DNA of 64,000 bases from Thermoproteota archaeon (GTDB lineage Archaea > Thermoproteota > Nitrososphaeria > Nitrososphaerales > Nitrosopumilaceae): the NCBI GenBank assembly GCA_003352285.1, contig QQVN01000004.1:1-64000 (forward strand). The letters run 5' to 3'. Positions within the stretch are counted from its first letter, which is position 1; each line of letters starts with the position of its first letter. Made by a program: the position numbers and the translations under genes. This document shows positions 1-8,210 of the stretch, piece by piece. Under the pieces are notes generated by a model. The model worked only from the letters and a program-made list of their open reading frames with translations, was not told where the DNA came from and made no database searches.

Positions 1-120
1 GAACCAAAACCAGCTCCAGCTCCCGAACCAAAACCAGCTCCAGCTCCCGAACCAAAACCAGCTCCAGCTCCCGAACCAAAACCAGCTCCAGCTCCCGAAC
101 CAAAACCAGCTCCAGCTCCC
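1..120 (+). repeat. 24-nt tandem repeat, five copies
   Basis: Five perfect in-frame copies of a 24-nt unit encoding EPKPAPAP, running off the left edge of the window. It lies within the coding sequence and has no spacers, so it is not a CRISPR. Slippage would change linker length without breaking the frame. Confidence 0.95.
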
Positions 121-1167
121 GAACCAGTTTCACCTGAAGTAAGTAAAAAAATTCAAGAGTTTGAAAATCAAATTAAAAAATATGAAGAAATCCAAAAAAT
201 ACAATTAGAAAAAATTGAACAATTCCAAAAGAAAATCCAAGAATTAGAGTCAAAGAAAACTCCATCTCCTCGAGGAACACTTCCTAAAGACTTTGTTCCT
301 TCCAAAGAAAAACCAAAAGAGATTCCAAAACCCTCCAGTCCCCATGGTACAATGCCTAAGGGGTTTACCTATCCATCAAAAACAGAAATTTCTGAGAAAA
401 CTGATGATGAACCCTCATCAGAACAGCTTGCTCGTGTTGCAGAATTGGAAAAACAGATTGCCGAAGCTGAAGCAAAGAAAGCTCAGGAAGAAAAGGTCAG
501 AGAAGAACAAGCCATGCAAGAACAGCTTGCTCGTGTTGCAGAATTGGAAAAACAGATTGCCGAAGCTGAAGCAAAGAAAGCTCAGGAAGAAAAGGTCAGA
601 GAAGAACAAGCCATGCAAGAACAGCTTGCTCGTGTTGCAGAACTGGAAAAACAGATTGCTGAAATTGAAGAAATTCAGGCAAATGCCCCAAAATTTGATG
701 AAAGCATAGAGGAAGAAGCTACACCTGAACAATTAGAAAGAAAAAACGATCTTGAAAAACAGATTGAAAAGCTTGAATCTGAGCAAGAAGCAAAATCTAT
801 CTCTACACAAATTCCTGATGAAGACGAAAAACAAGTAAATGATTCACCAGAAACTCATACTGATACATCTGAGCAAGTTGCAAAGATATCTGAACTTGAA
901 AAACAAATTCTAGAACTTGAAAAAGCATTACAGAATGCACCAAAACTTGATGAAAATGAACCTGAATCCGAAACAAGTAAACCCACTTCCACCAAAGGAA
1001 CAAAAACTGACTCTTCTAACATTCAAGCTTATTGCGTAAAATGTAAGAAAAAAAGAGACATTAAAGATCCTAAAGACACCACCATGAAAAATGGACGTGC
1101 TGCAATACGGGGAACCTGCTCTGTATGTGACACAAAGGTATTTCGTATTAAATCAAAGAAAAAATAG
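1..1167 (+). CDS. Coiled-coil repeat protein with C-terminal zinc ribbon (5' truncated)
   Basis: The frame is open from base 1 to a TAG at 1165-1167, so the start lies outside the window. The visible N-terminal part is five copies of the octapeptide EPKPAPAP, a rigid Pro/Ala/Lys/Glu linker. Long charged heptad-like segments follow with a recurring ELEKQI core, predicted coiled coil, including an exact 33-residue tandem duplication. The last 50 residues contain YCVKCKKKR and GTCSVCDTKVF, two CxxC knuckles in a basic tail that resembles the DUF5679 zinc-ribbon family. No signal peptide or membrane segment is visible in this part. It may be a cytoplasmic scaffold or nucleic-acid-associated protein, but the function is unknown. 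An internal ATG at 352 is not needed as a start. Confidence 0.85.
   Translation, partial: EPKPAPAPEPKPAPAPEPKPAPAPEPKPAPAPEPKPAPAPEPVSPEVSKKIQEFENQIKKYEEIQKIQLEKIEQFQKKIQELESKKTPSPRGTLPKDFVPSKEKPKEIPKPSSPHGTMPKGFTYPSKTEISEKTDDEPSSEQLARVAELEKQIAEAEAKKAQEEKVREEQAMQEQLARVAELEKQIAEAEAKKAQEEKVREEQAMQEQLARVAELEKQIAEIEEIQANAPKFDESIEEEATPEQLERKNDLEKQIEKLESEQEAKSISTQIPDEDEKQVNDSPETHTDTSEQVAKISELEKQILELEKALQNAPKLDENEPESETSKPTSTKGTKTDSSNIQAYCVKCKKKRDIKDPKDTTMKNGRAAIRGTCSVCDTKVFRIKSKKK
421..660 (+). repeat. 99-nt tandem repeat, two exact copies plus a partial third
   Basis: Bases 421-519 and 520-618 are identical. A third copy starts at 619 and diverges after about 30-40 nt. The unit encodes a 33-residue coiled-coil segment containing ARVAELEKQIAEAEAK. 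Complete nucleotide identity, including third positions, points to a recent duplication. Confidence 0.93.
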
Positions 1168-1190
1168 GTAGATTTCTCTACGCACAAGCT

Positions 1191-1340
1191 ATGGATTTTG
1201 AATTTTTCAGTTCTTCACTTGAAAATTCATCATTGAATATCCAAGACAATCCCTGCAGATCCTGCCAAGAAAAATCTTGTCTTTCAAATTCTTTTGAGTT
1301 GTATCTTACCATGTTAAGACAAGGTAAATTTTGCTTATAA
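1191..1340 (+). CDS. Small Cys-rich protein, 49 aa (hypothetical)
   Basis: ATG at 1191, TAA at 1338-1340, starting 23 nt after the upstream stop. The product has a compact cluster CRSCQEKSC (residues 22-30) and a further Cys at 48, which could bind a metal. No recognisable family. It could be co-transcribed with the preceding zinc-ribbon gene. No clear box A or Shine-Dalgarno is seen, so it may be fortuitous, but the Cys spacing in an otherwise empty gap makes it worth recording. Confidence 0.4.
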   Translation: MDFEFFSSSLENSSLNIQDNPCRSCQEKSCLSNSFELYLTMLRQGKFCL

Positions 1341-1380
1341 GGCCCGCGAAGAAATTATCAGTTGTTCACAAAGCTGAATT

Positions 1381-2307
1381 CTATAATGCAGAATCAACCA
1401 TTAGTGCAATAAACAACACTGTAAGATATGGGCTAGAAAATTTGAACAGCATCCAAGATGCTTTTTCACTAGGTTTTGCTACTACCCATGCAGAAAGTGC
1501 AATCATTAATGCACCGGATACTATTGCAGTCCACAAGTATACTTGTCCCATCATGGGAGTTCCGTCCTCCAGAGTCAAAAAGAAGGGTACAACGCTGAAA
1601 AGAACCATCATTACTGTACTTGCAGCAATTACTCTTGCAGATGTTTTTTCAGACTGGACTGCTGTGAGCATTGGAACATCAACTTTGTTATAATCTTCCT
1701 TAAAGTGTAATGTTAGAGCCCAAATGTGCATTGGAATCCAAATGAATACCAATCCTGCCATTGTTAATCCCATAGTCCACATCTCTGAGGTCGTTACTGC
1801 AACCCAACCAATCAATGGAGGGGCACCACCGCATAATCCTCCTAAAATGATATTGCTTCTACTTCTACGTTTTAGAGCGTATGAATAAATCAAAACATTG
1901 TTGAACAAACCAAATGCGATAAATGCTGTTGCCCACAATCCCTGCTCCATTGATGTTGTAAATGAAATTCCAAATGCCAAAACTAATGATATTGCTGCTA
2001 ACGCATAGCCGAAATTACGTGCATTTTCAGGAGTAACTCTTCCTGATGGAATGGGGCGTTCTTTTGTTCTATCCATAATCGCATCAATATCTCTGTCATG
2101 ATAGTTGGTTAGGGTATTTGCTGCTGCAGAACCTGCTGCAACACTTCCTAACATCAATCCCCAAGTGGCTGGAGAAATAGGAATATCATAAATGTTTGAC
2201 GCCGTAATGGCTGCCCCAAATGCAGTGAAAACTAAAAGATACCAAATTTTTGGCTTGCTAAGTTCGTAATAAACAGAAAATCGAGACTGAGTTTTTTGTT
2301 TTTGCAC
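1381..2307 (-). CDS. ctaB: Protoheme IX farnesyltransferase (heme O synthase)
   Basis: UbiA-superfamily membrane prenyltransferase of 308 aa, the usual length. It transfers a farnesyl group from farnesyl diphosphate to heme b, giving heme O for the haem-copper terminal oxidase. The first Asp-rich motif DRDIDAIMDRTKERP is at residues 71-85, preceded by NYH. The second polar loop has HFKEDYNKVDVPML near residue 200. Eight to nine hydrophobic segments follow the family pattern. It lies 10 nt downstream of the Lrp-type regulator on the same strand, so the two probably share a transcript. Confidence 0.93.
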   Translation of the reverse strand: MQKQKTQSRFSVYYELSKPKIWYLLVFTAFGAAITASNIYDIPISPATWGLMLGSVAAGSAAANTLTNYHDRDIDAIMDRTKERPIPSGRVTPENARNFGYALAAISLVLAFGISFTTSMEQGLWATAFIAFGLFNNVLIYSYALKRRSRSNIILGGLCGGAPPLIGWVAVTTSEMWTMGLTMAGLVFIWIPMHIWALTLHFKEDYNKVDVPMLTAVQSEKTSARVIAASTVMMVLFSVVPFFLTLEDGTPMMGQVYLWTAIVSGALMIALSAWVVAKPSEKASWMLFKFSSPYLTVLFIALMVDSAL

Positions 2308-2317
2308 TGTTTTTCAC

Positions 2318-2776
2318 CTAATCTGATTGCATATATGGCATTGCTTTTGATCGCGTCTTCATCTCGATAAATGACTCTGATGATATGACTCCGTCAATCT
2401 TTCCAATCTTATCTGAGACAATTTTATGCATTGCATCCAAACTTTTTGCATAAACCGTTACTAGAATATCAAACCTACCTGTAACCTCTGCAATCTCTCT
2501 AACTCCATCAATCTTGAATAATTCCTCAATTACGTTGTCTCTTTTTTTAGAATCCATGTTTACTCCAATCAGAGATTTTACTTGGTATCCTAATTCTTGA
2601 TCATTTACTACAATGGTGAATCGTTCGATGAGTTTTCTTTTTACCAATCTCTTAATTCTTGAATAAACAACACTTGGATTTACTTTGATTTTTTTTGATA
2701 ATCGTGGAACAGAAATTGATGCGTCATTTGATAATTCAGATAAAATTGTTAGATCTAAGTCATCAACTTTTGCCAA
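2318..2776 (-). CDS. Lrp/AsnC-family transcriptional regulator
   Basis: 152 aa with an N-terminal winged HTH (residues about 5-60, including SVPRLSKKIKVNPSVVYSRI) and a C-terminal RAM/AsnC ligand-binding domain (about 68-145, including GRFDILVTVYAKSLDAMH). Such proteins form dimers to octamers and often sense amino acids. First gene of a likely two-gene unit with ctaB. A box A-like CTTATAAGAA lies about 30-38 nt upstream of the ATG, and a perfect 23-bp palindrome farther upstream is a candidate autoregulatory site. Its target pathway cannot be read from sequence. Confidence 0.9.
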   Translation of the reverse strand: MAKVDDLDLTILSELSNDASISVPRLSKKIKVNPSVVYSRIKRLVKRKLIERFTIVVNDQELGYQVKSLIGVNMDSKKRDNVIEELFKIDGVREIAEVTGRFDILVTVYAKSLDAMHKIVSDKIGKIDGVISSESFIEMKTRSKAMPYMQSD

Positions 2777-2837
2777 AACAACTCTCCAGAATCGATGATC
2801 TAACCGTTTCTTATAAGTCTATTATTGAATTTGTCAC

Positions 2838-2860
2838 ATTATTGAAAAATTTTCAATAAT
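2838..2860. promoter_or_regulatory. Perfect 23-bp palindrome upstream of the Lrp-type gene
   Basis: Arms ATTATTGAAAA and TTTTCAATAAT around a single A. It sits 62-84 nt upstream of the Lrp-type start and just after the asd stop codon. AT-rich Lrp operators of this style are known, and no T-run follows on either strand as expected for a terminator. The operator role is an inference. Confidence 0.45.
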
Positions 2861-2863
2861 TGT

Positions 2864-3946
2864 TTAGATTTTACCTTTTTTGTATAGCATCTCTGCTAAT
2901 AGTACTGCACCCTTTGCAGAACCCATTTTCTTATTGTGGGAGAATAGCATGTATTTGAGTCCGTGATCAAACAATTCTTCTTTTTCGACTCTTCCAATAG
3001 TTGTAGTCATTCCATCTCCAACATCTCGTTCTATTCTTGGTTGAGGTCTAGTAGGATCTTCATGTACTGCATAGTAATCTTTTGGAGCAGATGGCAAGCC
3101 CGCTACAGTGATAAGTTTGTTGTATTCATCATACATCTTCTTTGCAGTAATGGGATCGATATCTTGAGCTGTCTCTACAAACACTGATTCTGTATGACCA
3201 TCAATTACTGGAACTCGTGTACATGTGCAGCTAACTTTAATGTCTGCATCAACGATTTTTCCATCTTTTAGCTTTCCAAGAATCTTTCTTGTCTCAACTC
3301 TAACCTTTCCTTCCTCCTTTGGAATATACGGAATGATATTGTCTGTAATGTTCATGGCAGACACTCCCGGGGCACGACCTCCACCTGAAATTGCCTGCAT
3401 TGAAGTCATCATAACTTTTTTTGCACCGTATTTTTCGTATAATGGCTTTAGCGTAATTGCTAATCCTGTTGTTGTACAATTGGGAAGCGGTGCTACCCAT
3501 CCTTTCCAATTCCTATTTTTCTTTTGAATTTCTAATAACTCTGATTGTTCATCGTTAATTCCTGGAATGAGAATTGGTACATCTTCTTCATAGCGATATG
3601 CCGAACTTGTTGATATTACCGGTACATCTGCAGCTAATTTTGTTTCGATATCTCTAGCGGCAACTGATTCTACTGCAGAAAATACAAGATCTAACTGTGA
3701 AACATCAAGCTCATCAATTCTTTTGACTACCATTTCTTTGATATATTCTGGAATCTCACCACCAACTTCCCAAGATACTATACCAGAATTAGGATCCCTG
3801 ATAGCTTCGGTGTATTTTTTTCCAGCAGAACGCTCTGATGCAGCAATTTGTGTAACCTCAAACCACGGGTGGTTTTTTAGTGATTGGACAAATTCTTGGC
3901 CTACAGAGCCTGTTACTCCTACTATTGCAACTCTTTTCTTATCCAC
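2864..3946 (-). CDS. asd: Aspartate-semialdehyde dehydrogenase
   Basis: Reduces L-aspartyl-4-phosphate to aspartate semialdehyde with NADPH, the branch point to threonine, methionine and lysine. N-terminal GVTGSVGQEF is the nucleotide-binding loop; catalytic Cys lies in PLPNCTTTG (about residue 157) and the catalytic His in IDGHTESV. SGGGRAPG is the family loop. I chose the GTG at 3946 (360 aa) over an ATG at 3997. The protein then starts directly at the Rossmann fold, and an AT-rich box A (ATTATTAATT, 3967-3976) lies 21-30 nt upstream, fitting a leaderless mRNA. Divergent from the cobalamin operon. Confidence 0.93.
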   Translation of the reverse strand: MDKKRVAIVGVTGSVGQEFVQSLKNHPWFEVTQIAASERSAGKKYTEAIRDPNSGIVSWEVGGEIPEYIKEMVVKRIDELDVSQLDLVFSAVESVAARDIETKLAADVPVISTSSAYRYEEDVPILIPGINDEQSELLEIQKKNRNWKGWVAPLPNCTTTGLAITLKPLYEKYGAKKVMMTSMQAISGGGRAPGVSAMNITDNIIPYIPKEEGKVRVETRKILGKLKDGKIVDADIKVSCTCTRVPVIDGHTESVFVETAQDIDPITAKKMYDEYNKLITVAGLPSAPKDYYAVHEDPTRPQPRIERDVGDGMTTTIGRVEKEELFDHGLKYMLFSHNKKMGSAKGAVLLAEMLYKKGKI

Positions 3947-3965
3947 GATGAAAAAAGTATCCAAT

Positions 3966-4010
3966 TCAATTAATAATCCTTTACCGTTTTTAACCAAAAC
4001 ACACTATATT
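3966..4010. promoter_or_regulatory. Divergent promoters of asd and the cobalamin operon
   Basis: The 84-nt gap between GTG 3946 (minus) and GTG 4031 (plus) holds one box A per direction: ATTATTAATT read on the minus strand at 3967-3976, and ACTATATT on the plus strand at 4003-4010. Each lies 21-30 nt from its GTG, the leaderless archaeal spacing, and supports both GTG starts. Confidence 0.55.
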
Positions 4011-4030
4011 CCCAGCGACTATTCGGTTTT

Positions 4031-5119
4031 GTGAAACCAAGTAATCCATATGTTAAACGTCATAGGCCAGCGTCACACGGGGGCCTTTACTCTGTACGGG
4101 GAAATTCATCAAAAATCCTTGATTTTAGCTCAAACATCAATCCTCTAGGATCGCCACCTATAGTCAAAAAAATAATCAAAGAAAAACTAGACACTATTGG
4201 AATTTATCCTGACTCTGACTCTCTTGAGCTTCGCAAGAATATCCAATCATACACAAAACTCCCATTAGATCAGATAGTAGTAGGAAATGGCGCAACTGAA
4301 ATAATCTACAATTTTGCTCATGCATTTCTCTCCAAAAAAACTCCTGTCTTGATTCCCATACCAACATTTAGTGAATATGAGAATGCAGTTCAACTTCGGG
4401 GGTCTTCTGTTTCATTTTTTAAAACAATGAATCTTAATGATGACCTGGAAGAGTTTCTGCAAAAAATTCCAAAAAATGGTTGCGTCTTTGTTTGTAACCC
4501 AAATAATCCAACCGGAGTTTTACTAACAAAGAAAAAAATGGAACTGATAATAAATCGAGCTAAAAAAAACTCATCTATTGTATTTGTTGATGAATGCTTT
4601 ATCGAGTTGGTGCCTGAGTCTAATGAAACTATCATTAAATTAATTTCAAAATTTGATAATCTCTTTGTTTTACGCTCATTAACCAAATCATTTGGTCTAG
4701 CCGGATTACGAATTGGATATGGATTAGGAAACAAAAAAATCATCTCAATACTTAACAATCTTAAGATACCTTGGAATGTAAGCGGAATAGCTCAAGAATC
4801 TGCCATTGCATCATTAAAAGATAAAACATTTCTAAAAAAATCTAATCAACTAATAAGAAAAGAATATGAATTTTTACGAAAAAATATTTCAAACATTGAT
4901 GGATTTTACTGTAATGAGTCAAAAACCAATTTTATCCTAATTAAAACAAAAGTAAAATCTCAAGTTTTACAAAAGAAACTCTTCAAAAAAAATATTTTAA
5001 TTCGTGATTGTAGTACATTTAGAGGTCTTAATGAAAATTATATTCGCATAGCAATAAAAAATAGAAATGAAAACCAACTTCTTGTAAAACAACTAAAGAG
5101 GATCTCATGCACGCATTAA
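4031..5119 (+). CDS. cobD: CobD/CobC-like PLP enzyme, probable threonine-phosphate decarboxylase
   Basis: 362-aa fold-type I PLP enzyme of the histidinol-phosphate aminotransferase/CobD family. The N-terminus HGGLYSVRG...LDFSSNINPLG is characteristic of the cobalamin branch. The PLP lysine lies in SLTKSFGLAGLRIGYG (about residue 219), and the NPNNPTG loop is present. In cobalamin synthesis CobD decarboxylates threonine phosphate to aminopropanol phosphate, the moiety joined to cobyric acid by CbiB. GTG start with a box A 21-28 nt upstream. It overlaps cbiP by 13 nt and is first gene of a five-gene operon. An aminotransferase role cannot be excluded by sequence, but context favours CobD; a separate hisC lies in the his operon. 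Confidence 0.82.
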   Translation: MKPSNPYVKRHRPASHGGLYSVRGNSSKILDFSSNINPLGSPPIVKKIIKEKLDTIGIYPDSDSLELRKNIQSYTKLPLDQIVVGNGATEIIYNFAHAFLSKKTPVLIPIPTFSEYENAVQLRGSSVSFFKTMNLNDDLEEFLQKIPKNGCVFVCNPNNPTGVLLTKKKMELIINRAKKNSSIVFVDECFIELVPESNETIIKLISKFDNLFVLRSLTKSFGLAGLRIGYGLGNKKIISILNNLKIPWNVSGIAQESAIASLKDKTFLKKSNQLIRKEYEFLRKNISNIDGFYCNESKTNFILIKTKVKSQVLQKKLFKKNILIRDCSTFRGLNENYIRIAIKNRNENQLLVKQLKRISCTH

Positions 5120-5946
5120 TGGTTCAAGGAACATCATCAAGTGCAGGTAAAAGCACCCTAGTTACAGCCCTATGTAGAATATTTTCTGATAAGGGACTTT
5201 CCGTATCCCCATTCAAATCTCAAAACATGTCAAATTTCTCATACAAGACAAAAGACTTTGAGATATCTAGAGCTCAAGCCATCCAAGCTATAGCAGCTAG
5301 ATGTGAAATTACGCCTGAGTTAAATCCAATCTTGTTAAAACCACTTGGAAATTATCTTAGCGATGTATACTTGAATGGTAAAAAATTCAAAAAAATGCAT
5401 GCAAACGATTACTATCACAAGTTTGTAAATACTAGAGGACTAGCCGTTGCAAAAACTGCATTAAACCATCTACAAAAAAATTCAGACTTGGTAATAATTG
5501 AGGGTGCAGGCTCACCTGCCGAAATAAACCTTCAATCATATGATATTGCCAATATGCGAATAGCAAATCTGGCAAATGCCTCTGTTTTGTTAATATCTGA
5601 TATTGAACGAGGGGGCTCATTTGCCAGTTTGATGGGAACATTTCAACTCTTAGAAAAAAAACACCAAAAACTCATCAAAGGATTTGTCTTAAACAAATTC
5701 CTTGGAGACCCAGAAATTCTAAGACCTGGATTTTCCAAATTGAAAAAATATACCGGTATTCCAATGTTGGGTGTAATACCAAAAACTATCGTTAGCTTGC
5801 CTGAAGAAGATTCTCTAGGAAAAATAACAAAACCAGTCATTTGGAATAAAAAGACAATCAATAAGATCGATGGCGAGATCAATAAACTTAGTAAATTAAT
5901 CCAACAAAATCTAAACATTAAAGCAATTGAGAGAATGATACGATGA
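5107..5946 (+). CDS. cbiP: Cobyric acid synthase, amidoligase domain only (no glutaminase domain)
   Basis: CbiP/CobQ amidates side chains of adenosylcobyrinic acid a,c-diamide. The ATP-grasping, dethiobiotin-synthetase-like half is well conserved: P-loop GTSSSAGKST (8-17), PFKSQNMS, LLKPLGN, EGAGSPAEINL, DIERGGSFAS, GVIPK. Family members are usually near 480-500 aa, with a C-terminal GATase1 domain that supplies ammonia from glutamine. This one ends at 279 aa, its stop overlaps the next gene's ATG (ATGA), and no GATase remnant follows, so it is not a local frameshift. It may use free ammonia or a glutaminase in trans. Second gene of the cobalamin operon. Confidence 0.88.
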   Translation: MHALMVQGTSSSAGKSTLVTALCRIFSDKGLSVSPFKSQNMSNFSYKTKDFEISRAQAIQAIAARCEITPELNPILLKPLGNYLSDVYLNGKKFKKMHANDYYHKFVNTRGLAVAKTALNHLQKNSDLVIIEGAGSPAEINLQSYDIANMRIANLANASVLLISDIERGGSFASLMGTFQLLEKKHQKLIKGFVLNKFLGDPEILRPGFSKLKKYTGIPMLGVIPKTIVSLPEEDSLGKITKPVIWNKKTINKIDGEINKLSKLIQQNLNIKAIERMIR

Positions 5947-6911
5947 TCCTTGAATCCATAGTGATTGTACTGGCTGCACTTGGAATTGATTTCATATTTG
6001 GAGATCCGCGCTCAAGATATCATCCTACTGCTTGGATAGGGAGATTCATTGGAAGAATGGTACCAATCATGAAATCTCAAAACGACACAACTGAACGAAT
6101 TGGGGGGATAATTATTGTAGTAGCTTCATGCTTCGTAGTTTCTATACTGATTTACGGTTATCTTTTTGGCATAGAATTACTTGGAAATGATTTCTTTAGT
6201 ATCGTTCTTGGAATTATTTTTGGCTCAATTTTACTCAAGACAACCATTGCAATTAAAGGAATGGAAAAGCATGCACTATCTGTAGTTGATTCTGTTGAAA
6301 GAGATGACATAGAAGCAGCACGTGGACATCTATCCATGATTGTAAAAAGAAATACTAGCGAATTGGATAAAAATCACATATTATCCGGAGTTTTAGAGAG
6401 TGTTTCTGAAAATACAGTAGATGGAGTAACTGGACCTTTGTTTTATTATTCAATATTTGGACTATTAGGGGCATTTTTGTACAGAACCGTTAACACAATT
6501 GATTCTATGGTGGGTTATCGAAATAATATGTTTAGAAACATTGGATGGTTTGGCGCAAATTGTGATAAAATCTTAAACTTCATTCCATCTAGATTAACAG
6601 GACTGGTAATGGTTTTAGCTGCAAAACTATTGAGGTTAGATTCTAGTTCAGCCTTTAGGATAATGATGAGAGATGGCAGAAAATTAGAAAGCCCAAATGC
6701 TGGATATCCAATGGCAGCACTTGCTGGTGCACTTAACACAAAGCTAGAAAAAATTGGACACTATAACATAGGTGATGGAAACATTGAGCTTTCAAGAAAA
6801 CAAATCCATTCAGCAATTTCATTGATGAAGCTTAGCTCTTTGTTGTTTTGCGCAATCTTTACTATACCAATAATTTTTGTATTGTCTTCTATAGGGTGGT
6901 TATTTGCTTAA
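5943..6911 (+). CDS. cbiB: Adenosylcobinamide-phosphate synthase
   Basis: 322-aa polytopic membrane protein of the CbiB/CobD family, joining aminopropanol (phosphate) to adenosylcobyric acid. Diagnostic stretches are IDFIFGDPRSRYHPTAWIGR near the N-terminus, SENTVDGVTGPLFYY in the middle and SPNAGYPMAALAGAL near residue 250. About five hydrophobic segments are visible. Overlaps cbiP by 4 nt (ATGA) and cobS by 8 nt, so translation is probably coupled. Confidence 0.95.
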   Translation: MILESIVIVLAALGIDFIFGDPRSRYHPTAWIGRFIGRMVPIMKSQNDTTERIGGIIIVVASCFVVSILIYGYLFGIELLGNDFFSIVLGIIFGSILLKTTIAIKGMEKHALSVVDSVERDDIEAARGHLSMIVKRNTSELDKNHILSGVLESVSENTVDGVTGPLFYYSIFGLLGAFLYRTVNTIDSMVGYRNNMFRNIGWFGANCDKILNFIPSRLTGLVMVLAAKLLRLDSSSAFRIMMRDGRKLESPNAGYPMAALAGALNTKLEKIGHYNIGDGNIELSRKQIHSAISLMKLSSLLFCAIFTIPIIFVLSSIGWLFA

Positions 6912-7632
6912 AGAAATTGGTTCTGTCTTTTCTTTTCTGACTATTATTCCAACAACAAATGCTAATCTAGAAACTATTGCCCGTTACATGTACCTCTTTC
7001 CTTTAGTGGGAATTGTAATCGGTGTAATAATTGGCGGATTTGGATTTGGATTGTCTGAAGCAGGTGTTGACCCATTAATAGTAGGTTTACTTGTTGTAGC
7101 TGCAATTGCAATAATTACAGGCATTCATCACACTGATGGCCTTGCAGATTTTGCTGATGGTCTAATGGTGAGAGGAACTAAAGAAAAAAAACTTGCCGCA
7201 ATGAAAGATCTTTCAACTGGTTCTGCTGGAATTGTTGCCATTGTAATGTATCTGATAGGAATGGTAGCGGCAATATCCTTATCAAATGGTTTTGAATTGT
7301 TTAGTGCTCTTTTGTTTAGCGAAATTATTGCAAAATTTTCTATGGTTCTTATGGCCAGTATAGGCCAGTCTGCTGCCCTAGGTTCCAATTCCCCCTTCCT
7401 TCAACTAATGAAAGATAAAAGAAAACTAGGCGTGGCCTTTCTTTTTACATTGACTCCACTACTAATTTTTGGGGGCAGTACTGGCATGATTGCCTTTGCT
7501 GTAGGAATTTCATTCACTATGTTTCTAGTTGCACTATCTAGTAGAAGCTTTGGAGGTATTACCGGTGATGTACTTGGCGCTACAAATGAATTAACTAGAT
7601 TATCTTCTCTATTGATTTTTGTTTCATTATGA
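6904..7632 (+). CDS. cobS: Cobalamin synthase (adenosylcobinamide-GDP ribazoletransferase)
   Basis: 242-aa polytopic membrane enzyme that attaches the lower-ligand nucleoside to adenosylcobinamide-GDP. The metal-binding motif HTDGLADFADGLMVRG is at about residues 76-92, followed by KDLSTGSAGI. The start is a TTG at 6904 inside the 3' end of cbiB (8-nt overlap). The mature-looking N-terminus LKEIGSVFSFLTIIPT matches the family. Ends in an ATGA overlap with cobY. Confidence 0.94.
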   Translation: MLKEIGSVFSFLTIIPTTNANLETIARYMYLFPLVGIVIGVIIGGFGFGLSEAGVDPLIVGLLVVAAIAIITGIHHTDGLADFADGLMVRGTKEKKLAAMKDLSTGSAGIVAIVMYLIGMVAAISLSNGFELFSALLFSEIIAKFSMVLMASIGQSAALGSNSPFLQLMKDKRKLGVAFLFTLTPLLIFGGSTGMIAFAVGISFTMFLVALSSRSFGGITGDVLGATNELTRLSSLLIFVSL

Positions 7633-8210
7633 TTGGACTAGTTATGGCTGGTGGTAAAGGAACCCGCATGGAAATGCCTGATGAAAAACTTTTGTTAACA
7701 TATAGAAAACCAGTGATCCTTCATGTAATTGATGCTTTAAAAAATTCTAACAGTCTTGAAAAAATTTTTGCCGCTACCAGTTCCAACTCTCCCAAAACTC
7801 AAAAATTGTTAAAAGAATCTGGGATACCAATTATTCAAACATCTGGAAAAGGATATGCAAACGATCTCAATGCAATTCTTCAATCACTTGATCAAGTTGT
7901 ATTGGTAATCTCTGGGGATCTTCCGTTTTTAGACGATTCAATCATCAAACAAATTATAGAATCTTATGATGGCTCAAAATGGACAAGTTTTGTAATCACA
8001 AAAGGATTCTTAGAATCTTTGAATATTTCATCTGCTGCCCCAATTGTAGTTGACGGAGTAGATTGCTATTACTCTGGAGTATCTATCATCGATGCATCAA
8101 AAATTACAAATTTTGATTCTGTTGAAGAATCATTCAAAATTCTTGATGATAAACGAATTGCCTTTAATTTAAACACAAAACAGGATTATGATTTACTCGG
8201 CACTACCTGA
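7629..8210 (+). CDS. cobY: GTP:adenosylcobinamide-phosphate guanylyltransferase
   Basis: 193-aa nucleotidyltransferase of the archaeal CobY type, replacing bacterial CobU. Nucleotide-binding signature MAGGKGTRM at residues 6-14, then DEKLLLTYRKPVI. It makes adenosylcobinamide-GDP, the substrate of CobS encoded just upstream with a 4-nt overlap. No kinase P-loop is present, as expected for CobY. Its last 18 nt overlap the 3' end of the convergent S27e gene. Confidence 0.92.
   Translation: MIGLVMAGGKGTRMEMPDEKLLLTYRKPVILHVIDALKNSNSLEKIFAATSSNSPKTQKLLKESGIPIIQTSGKGYANDLNAILQSLDQVVLVISGDLPFLDDSIIKQIIESYDGSKWTSFVITKGFLESLNISSAAPIVVDGVDCYYSGVSIIDASKITNFDSVEESFKILDDKRIAFNLNTKQDYDLLGTT

Noticed and set aside
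418-732. Minus-strand frame of 104 codons rich in Phe and Leu
   Set aside because: It mirrors the Glu/Lys-rich coiled-coil repeats of the plus-strand gene.
1331-1693. Plus-strand frame of 120 codons
   Set aside because: It is antisense to the conserved C-terminal part of ctaB.
3947-3997. Longer asd start (ATG 3997)
   Set aside because: It would add 17 residues before the Rossmann fold and place the box A inside the coding sequence. GTG 3946 fits promoter spacing and family length.
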